64,000 nt of DNA, taken from positions 992,001-1,056,000 of the forward strand of contig JAWSVM010000001.1 in the NCBI GenBank assembly GCA_033851915.1, read 5' to 3'. Of this stretch, positions 59,928 through 64,000 are shown piece after piece. Origin of the DNA: UBA1672 sp033851915. GTDB lineage: Bacteria; Pseudomonadota; Alphaproteobacteria; Micavibrionales; Micavibrionaceae. Position 1 is the stretch's first letter, and the number at the start of each line of letters is the position of its first letter. The translations under genes and the position numbers were made by a program. The notes beneath the pieces were generated by a model. It saw nothing but the letters and a program-made list of their open reading frames with translations, was not told the origin of the DNA and searched no databases.

Positions 59928-62867
59928 ATGGTTACGAAAACCGATCAAACACGCGCTTTAGCGTTAAGTACAATAGCTTTCACAGTGTGTTTTGCGATTT
60001 GGACAATCTTTTCAATATTGGGAGTGCAGATCAAAGAAGATTTGGGTTTGAGTGATACCCAGTTTGGTTTGTTGGTGGCAACGCCGGTTTTGACTGGGTC
60101 TTTAAGCCGCCTGCTCTTGGGGATATGGGCCGATCAGTACGGTGGACGTATTGTGATGACCTTAACCATGTTGGCATCCGCCATTTCAACTTATTTACTT
60201 TCCACCGTGACAACATATGAGATGTTCTTGGTTGCGGCCCTTGGGGTTGGTCTTGCCGGTGGTGGATTTGCCGTTGGTATTGCTTATGTTTCCCAGTGGT
60301 ATGAAAAAGAGAAACAGGGCACGGCCCTTGGTATTTTTGGTGTTGGTAACGTCGGTGCAGCGATTACGAACTTTGGTGCGCCTTTCTTGCTGGTTGCTTT
60401 GGGTTGGGAAGGCACTGCGCGTGCTTATGCTGTGATTTTGGCTGTGACAGCTATTTTGTTTTATCTCTTCACAAAGGATGACCCGAAGCTTGCGGAGCGT
60501 CGTAAGAACAAAGAGAAACCTCGTTCTATCAAAGAACAAATGGAGCCATTGAAGAATATTCAAGTATGGCGTTTCTCCCTTTATTATTTCTTCGTGTTTG
60601 GTGCTTTCGTTGCGTTGGCTCTTTGGTTGCCGCGCTATTATGTTGGTGTTTATGGGCTGGAGCTTGGCACTGCGGGTATGTTGGCGGCATGTTACGCGTT
60701 GCCTGGGTCAGTATTCCGTGCGCTTGGTGGCTGGATGTCGGATCGTTTTGGTGCGCGTACGGTTATGTACTGGACATTCGGAGCATCCATGTTGGCATGT
60801 TTCTTCCTTTCATACCCATCAACATCATACGTTGTGGATGGTATTAATGGGCCGATTGCATTTGATATCTCAATCAGTTTGCCAGTTTTTGTGTCATTAA
60901 CGGTTGTTCTTGGTTTCTTCATGTCATTGGGTAAGGCGGCGGTGTTTAAGCATATTCCGGTTTACTATCCTGATCATGTCGGGGCAGTCGGCGGTATCGT
61001 TGGTCTTGTCGGTGGTTTGGGTGGCTTTTGTCTTCCTATCGCTTTTGGTTACATGAATGATGTGACTGGTATATGGACAAGTTGCTTTATGTTGCTGTTT
61101 GTTGTTACGTCTTTCGCACTTCTTTGGATGCATGCCTCTATTCTTCATGCTGAGGGAAAGGTTAAGAAACCTAGATTCTTGCCCGAATTTAACCGAAGAA
61201 AAGAGAAGGTAAGCAAAGAATATCCTGAAGAACTGGAACATCGCCATCCTGAGGAATTCAGCCATATGGGTCTGAAAGATTGGGATCCTGAAAATGAAGA
61301 ACAGTGGAATTCCTACGGTAAAAAGGTTGCGTATCGTAACTTATGGATCTCCGTTCCTTGTTTGTTGACTGGTTTTGCTGTTTGGCTTTACTGGGGGATT
61401 ATCACGGTGCAGATGCTTAATTTGGGCTTCCCGTTTGATAAGGGTGACTTGTTCTCTCTTATGGCGATTGCGGGCTTGGCCGGTGCGACGCTTCGTATTC
61501 CTTCGACCTTCTTTATCAGACTGGCGGGGGGGCGTAACACGATCTTCATGACAACGGCCTTGTTGATCCTGCCTGCAATTGGCGCGGGGTATGCGTTATC
61601 AGATCCGAATACACCGCTTTGGGTGTTTCAGGTTTTGGCTCTGCTCTCTGGTTTTGGTGGCGGTAACTTTGCCTCGTCAATGTCCAATATCAGCTTCTTC
61701 TTCCCGAAGAAAGTTCAGGGTTTGTCTCTTGGACTGAATGCAGGTTTGGGTAATTTTGGTGTGACAACTATGCAAATCCTTATTCCTCTGGTTATGACGT
61801 TTGGGTTGTTCGGCGGGGATGCGATGGAGCTGCAAAGCACCAGTGGTACATTGATTGGTAAAATCCCTGCGGGAACGGATACCTACATTCATAATGCCGG
61901 TTTTGTATGGCTTATCTTTCTTATTCCATTGTCGATTGCGGCGTGGCTGGGGATGGATAATATCCGCGCGAAACATGTGTCACCTGATCTTGGGTCACCG
62001 CCAATGGCGTTTGCCAAGATTGCGGTTATGCTTACGATTGCTCTTGGTGTTGCGGCGACTGGTCTCTGGTTGATGTTGCCGGAAAGTGCGAATGGCTCAG
62101 GCTTTGGTGTCAGTAAATATCTTGTTCTGCCTATGGTTATTGCGGCGACGGTTATGTTGCTTAAGATGTTGCCTGGTGAGACGGGTAAAAGTCTGAAACG
62201 TCAGTATAAGATTTTCAATAATCCGCATACGTGGGTTATGACGACTATCTACACGATGACGTTTGGATCATTCATTGGTTTCGCGGCATCCTTCCCACTG
62301 GCGATCAAAGTGATCTTTGGGTACCAGCATGTGATGGTTGACGGTGTTATGACACATGATATCGCAAATCCGAATGCGCCTAGTGCATTGATGTATGCAT
62401 GGACGGGCGCATTTATCGGGGCGTTGATCCGCCCAATCGGCGGTAAAATTGCCGATAAGATGGGCGGCGCATTTGTCACTCAGATTTGTGGTGTGGTTAT
62501 GGTCGTTTGTGCATTGGGTGCTGCTTATTATATGAAGGCAGCTTATATGTCAGCGACACCGGAAGAGTTCTTTGTGCCCTTCCTGATTATATTCCTTATT
62601 CTCTTTGCCGCGACAGGTATTGGTAACGGATCAACATTCCGTACAATCGCCATGGTCTTTAATAAAGAGCAAACAGGCCCTGTGCTGGGTTGGACATCTG
62701 CGGTGGCGGCTTACGGCGCGTTCATTATTCCAAAAGTGTTGGGTGAGCAGATTAAGCTGACTACACCTGAGGTCGCGCTTTATGGCTTTGCTGCATTCTA
62801 CGCATTTTGTGTATTGCTGAATTGGGTGGTTTATCTCCGCCCCGGTGCGAAGTACCGAAATCCATAG
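59928..62867 (+). CDS. narK: Fused NarK1-NarK2 nitrate/nitrite transporter
   Basis: A 979-residue double MFS protein. The N-half (about residues 1-430, FGVGNVGAAITNFG signature) and C-half (about 470-979, GLGNFGVTTMQ signature) each have about 12 helices, joined by a charged linker. The fusion is known from denitrifying alphaproteobacteria such as Paracoccus: one half drives nitrate uptake with protons, the other nitrate/nitrite exchange. An FNR-type box lies upstream and narG follows after 131 bases. Confidence 0.93.
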   Translation: MVTKTDQTRALALSTIAFTVCFAIWTIFSILGVQIKEDLGLSDTQFGLLVATPVLTGSLSRLLLGIWADQYGGRIVMTLTMLASAISTYLLSTVTTYEMFLVAALGVGLAGGGFAVGIAYVSQWYEKEKQGTALGIFGVGNVGAAITNFGAPFLLVALGWEGTARAYAVILAVTAILFYLFTKDDPKLAERRKNKEKPRSIKEQMEPLKNIQVWRFSLYYFFVFGAFVALALWLPRYYVGVYGLELGTAGMLAACYALPGSVFRALGGWMSDRFGARTVMYWTFGASMLACFFLSYPSTSYVVDGINGPIAFDISISLPVFVSLTVVLGFFMSLGKAAVFKHIPVYYPDHVGAVGGIVGLVGGLGGFCLPIAFGYMNDVTGIWTSCFMLLFVVTSFALLWMHASILHAEGKVKKPRFLPEFNRRKEKVSKEYPEELEHRHPEEFSHMGLKDWDPENEEQWNSYGKKVAYRNLWISVPCLLTGFAVWLYWGIITVQMLNLGFPFDKGDLFSLMAIAGLAGATLRIPSTFFIRLAGGRNTIFMTTALLILPAIGAGYALSDPNTPLWVFQVLALLSGFGGGNFASSMSNISFFFPKKVQGLSLGLNAGLGNFGVTTMQILIPLVMTFGLFGGDAMELQSTSGTLIGKIPAGTDTYIHNAGFVWLIFLIPLSIAAWLGMDNIRAKHVSPDLGSPPMAFAKIAVMLTIALGVAATGLWLMLPESANGSGFGVSKYLVLPMVIAATVMLLKMLPGETGKSLKRQYKIFNNPHTWVMTTIYTMTFGSFIGFAASFPLAIKVIFGYQHVMVDGVMTHDIANPNAPSALMYAWTGAFIGALIRPIGGKIADKMGGAFVTQICGVVMVVCALGAAYYMKAAYMSATPEEFFVPFLIIFLILFAATGIGNGSTFRTIAMVFNKEQTGPVLGWTSAVAAYGAFIIPKVLGEQIKLTTPEVALYGFAAFYAFCVLLNWVVYLRPGAKYRNP

Positions 62868-62924
62868 AGTGAGAAATACAAAAACCCATAAAAAATTGGG
62901 AAAAAGATAAGAAAGCAGGCTGGC

Positions 62925-62938
62925 TTGATTCAGATCAA
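62925..62938. promoter_or_regulatory. FNR-type box TTGATTCAGATCAA
   Basis: A perfect TTGAT-N4-ATCAA dyad centred about 67 bp upstream of the narG ATG, giving narG its own promoter within the narK-narG group. Confidence 0.8.
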
Positions 62939-62998
62939 ATGAATTTTAGTCGGCCTGTTTCATAAGTACCGTAAGAGATTAAGATCAGGAGATCCCGA

Positions 62999-64000
62999 AT
63001 GAGCTATTTTGTAGACCGCATGATGTATTTCAAGCAAAACCGCGAGAAATTCTCGGATGGGCATGGTGTTACGACAGAAGAAAATCGTGCATGGGAAGAG
63101 GCTTACAGAAATCGCTGGGCGCATGACAAGGTTGTTCGCTCTACGCATGGTGTGAATTGTACGGGGTCTTGCTCTTGGAAAATTTATGTTAAGAACGGTT
63201 TGATTACGTGGGAAACGCAGCAAACGGATTATCCGCGCACGCGTCCTGATCTTCCAAACCATGAGCCGCGCGGTTGTGCGCGTGGTGCGAGTTATAGCTG
63301 GTATATCTATTCAGCCAACCGTTTGAAATATCCCCTTATTCGTAAGCGTCTGTTGAAGATGTGGCGTCAGATGAAAGAACAGTATAATGGCGATCCTGTT
63401 AAAAGCTGGGGTGCGATCCAAGCTGATCCGATTTTACGTGCGGAATACCAAAAAGTGCGCGGCCTTGGCGGCTTTGTCCGCGCTGAGTGGGATGAAGTGA
63501 ACGAAATTATTGTGGCGGCAAATATTTATACGATTAAAGAATATGGGCCGGATCGCATTATGGGGTTCTCCCCAATTCCTGCGATGTCGATGGTGTCTTA
63601 TGCGGCTGGCTCGCGTTATTTATCATTGCTTGGCGGCGTATGTCTTAGCTTTTATGACTGGTATTGTGATTTACCGCCAGCTTCACCCATGACATGGGGC
63701 GAGCAAACCGACGTGCCTGAAAGTGCGGATTGGTATAATTCGGGCTTTATTATTATGTGGGGTTCTAACGTTCCGCAAACCAGAACGCCTGATGCGCATT
63801 TCATGACCGAGGCACGGTATAAGGGCACGCAAGTTGTTACTGTAACGCCTGATTACTCCGAAGCATCAAAGTTTGGTGATATCTGGTTGAACCCGAAACA
63901 GGGAACAGATGCGGCGATGGGCATGGCGATGGGGCATGTTATCCTTAAGGAATTTCATCTTGAAAAAACGTCAGAGTATTTCGATGAGTATTGCCGCACA
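62999..64000 (+). CDS. narG: Respiratory nitrate reductase alpha subunit NarG (cut by right edge)
   Basis: The 334 residues visible start MSYFVDRMMYFKQNR. THGVNCTGSCSW (His50, Cys54, Cys58) and Cys93 (RGCARG) are the FS0 [4Fe-4S] ligands with the unusual His. The Mo-ligand Asp lies in SFYDWYCDLPPASP near residue 223, and TWGEQTDVPESADWYNS follows. AGGAGA lies six bases before the ATG. It reduces nitrate to nitrite at the cytoplasmic face of the membrane. narH, narJ and narI would be expected downstream. Confidence 0.95.
   Translation, partial: MSYFVDRMMYFKQNREKFSDGHGVTTEENRAWEEAYRNRWAHDKVVRSTHGVNCTGSCSWKIYVKNGLITWETQQTDYPRTRPDLPNHEPRGCARGASYSWYIYSANRLKYPLIRKRLLKMWRQMKEQYNGDPVKSWGAIQADPILRAEYQKVRGLGGFVRAEWDEVNEIIVAANIYTIKEYGPDRIMGFSPIPAMSMVSYAAGSRYLSLLGGVCLSFYDWYCDLPPASPMTWGEQTDVPESADWYNSGFIIMWGSNVPQTRTPDAHFMTEARYKGTQVVTVTPDYSEASKFGDIWLNPKQGTDAAMGMAMGHVILKEFHLEKTSEYFDEYCRT

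Overview
The window looks like chromosomal DNA from a low-to-moderate GC proteobacterium, most likely an alphaproteobacterium. The hints are the relaxase/MobC type, the NarK1-NarK2 fusion next to narG, TTGAT-N4-ATCAA (FNR-type) boxes, an adrenodoxin-type ferredoxin and RTX proteins with type I secretion tails. Genus cannot be decided from the sequence alone. No rRNA, tRNA or CRISPR array was recognised. Two runs of N (54888-54976 and 55140-55209) lie inside one gene.

Region 1-16.3 kb is an accessory, defence-rich block. It holds a truncated membrane protein at the left edge and a two-gene nuclease/helicase pair resembling Hachiman. Next comes a compact operon of DEDDh exonuclease, EVE-HNH endonuclease, TfoX-N protein and a large DUF2939-like anchored protein. 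A relaxase/MobC mobilisation pair follows, then a three-gene operon (57-residue basic protein, YdjM-like membrane hydrolase, unknown protein). This operon is divergent from a WYL-domain regulator. Last is a self-inhibited Fic enzyme whose leader carries six direct copies and one inverted copy of GTTTTTCGAT.

Region 16.5-27 kb is more housekeeping-like: LysR with DoxX, pirin and GST; a dicarboxylate/amino-acid symporter; gamma-glutamyltransferase; and a four-gene alkylation-repair operon in which the usual Ada protein is split into separate genes. It ends with a tyrosine integrase that has lost its C-terminal catalytic half, probably a scar of a mobile element. Two unrecognised genes follow, the second weakly resembling BECR-type RNase toxins.

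Region 28.5-42.9 kb contains a four-gene signalling operon (CheY-like receiver, CheX-like phosphatase, FIST sensor, CheA-like kinase), a CvfB-like S1 protein, a small secreted protein, a membrane-fused spermidine-synthase-like protein, and a TetR-MFP-RND-OMF efflux operon with two matching palindromic operators.

Region 43-56 kb has a 1336-residue protein with an N-terminal RelA/SpoT-like domain and a glycine-zipper segment. It also has two type I secreted RTX proteins flanking an OmpR-type regulator and hybrid kinase; three 11-bp direct repeats precede the second RTX gene. Region 56-64 kb is a nitrate-respiration block: ferredoxin, porin, moeA, an FNR-family regulator with an unusual C-terminal cysteine cluster, fused narK, and narG (cut by the right edge). 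Four perfect TTGAT-N4-ATCAA boxes sit in front of porin, moeA, narK/fnr and narG, so this block is probably one anaerobic regulon.
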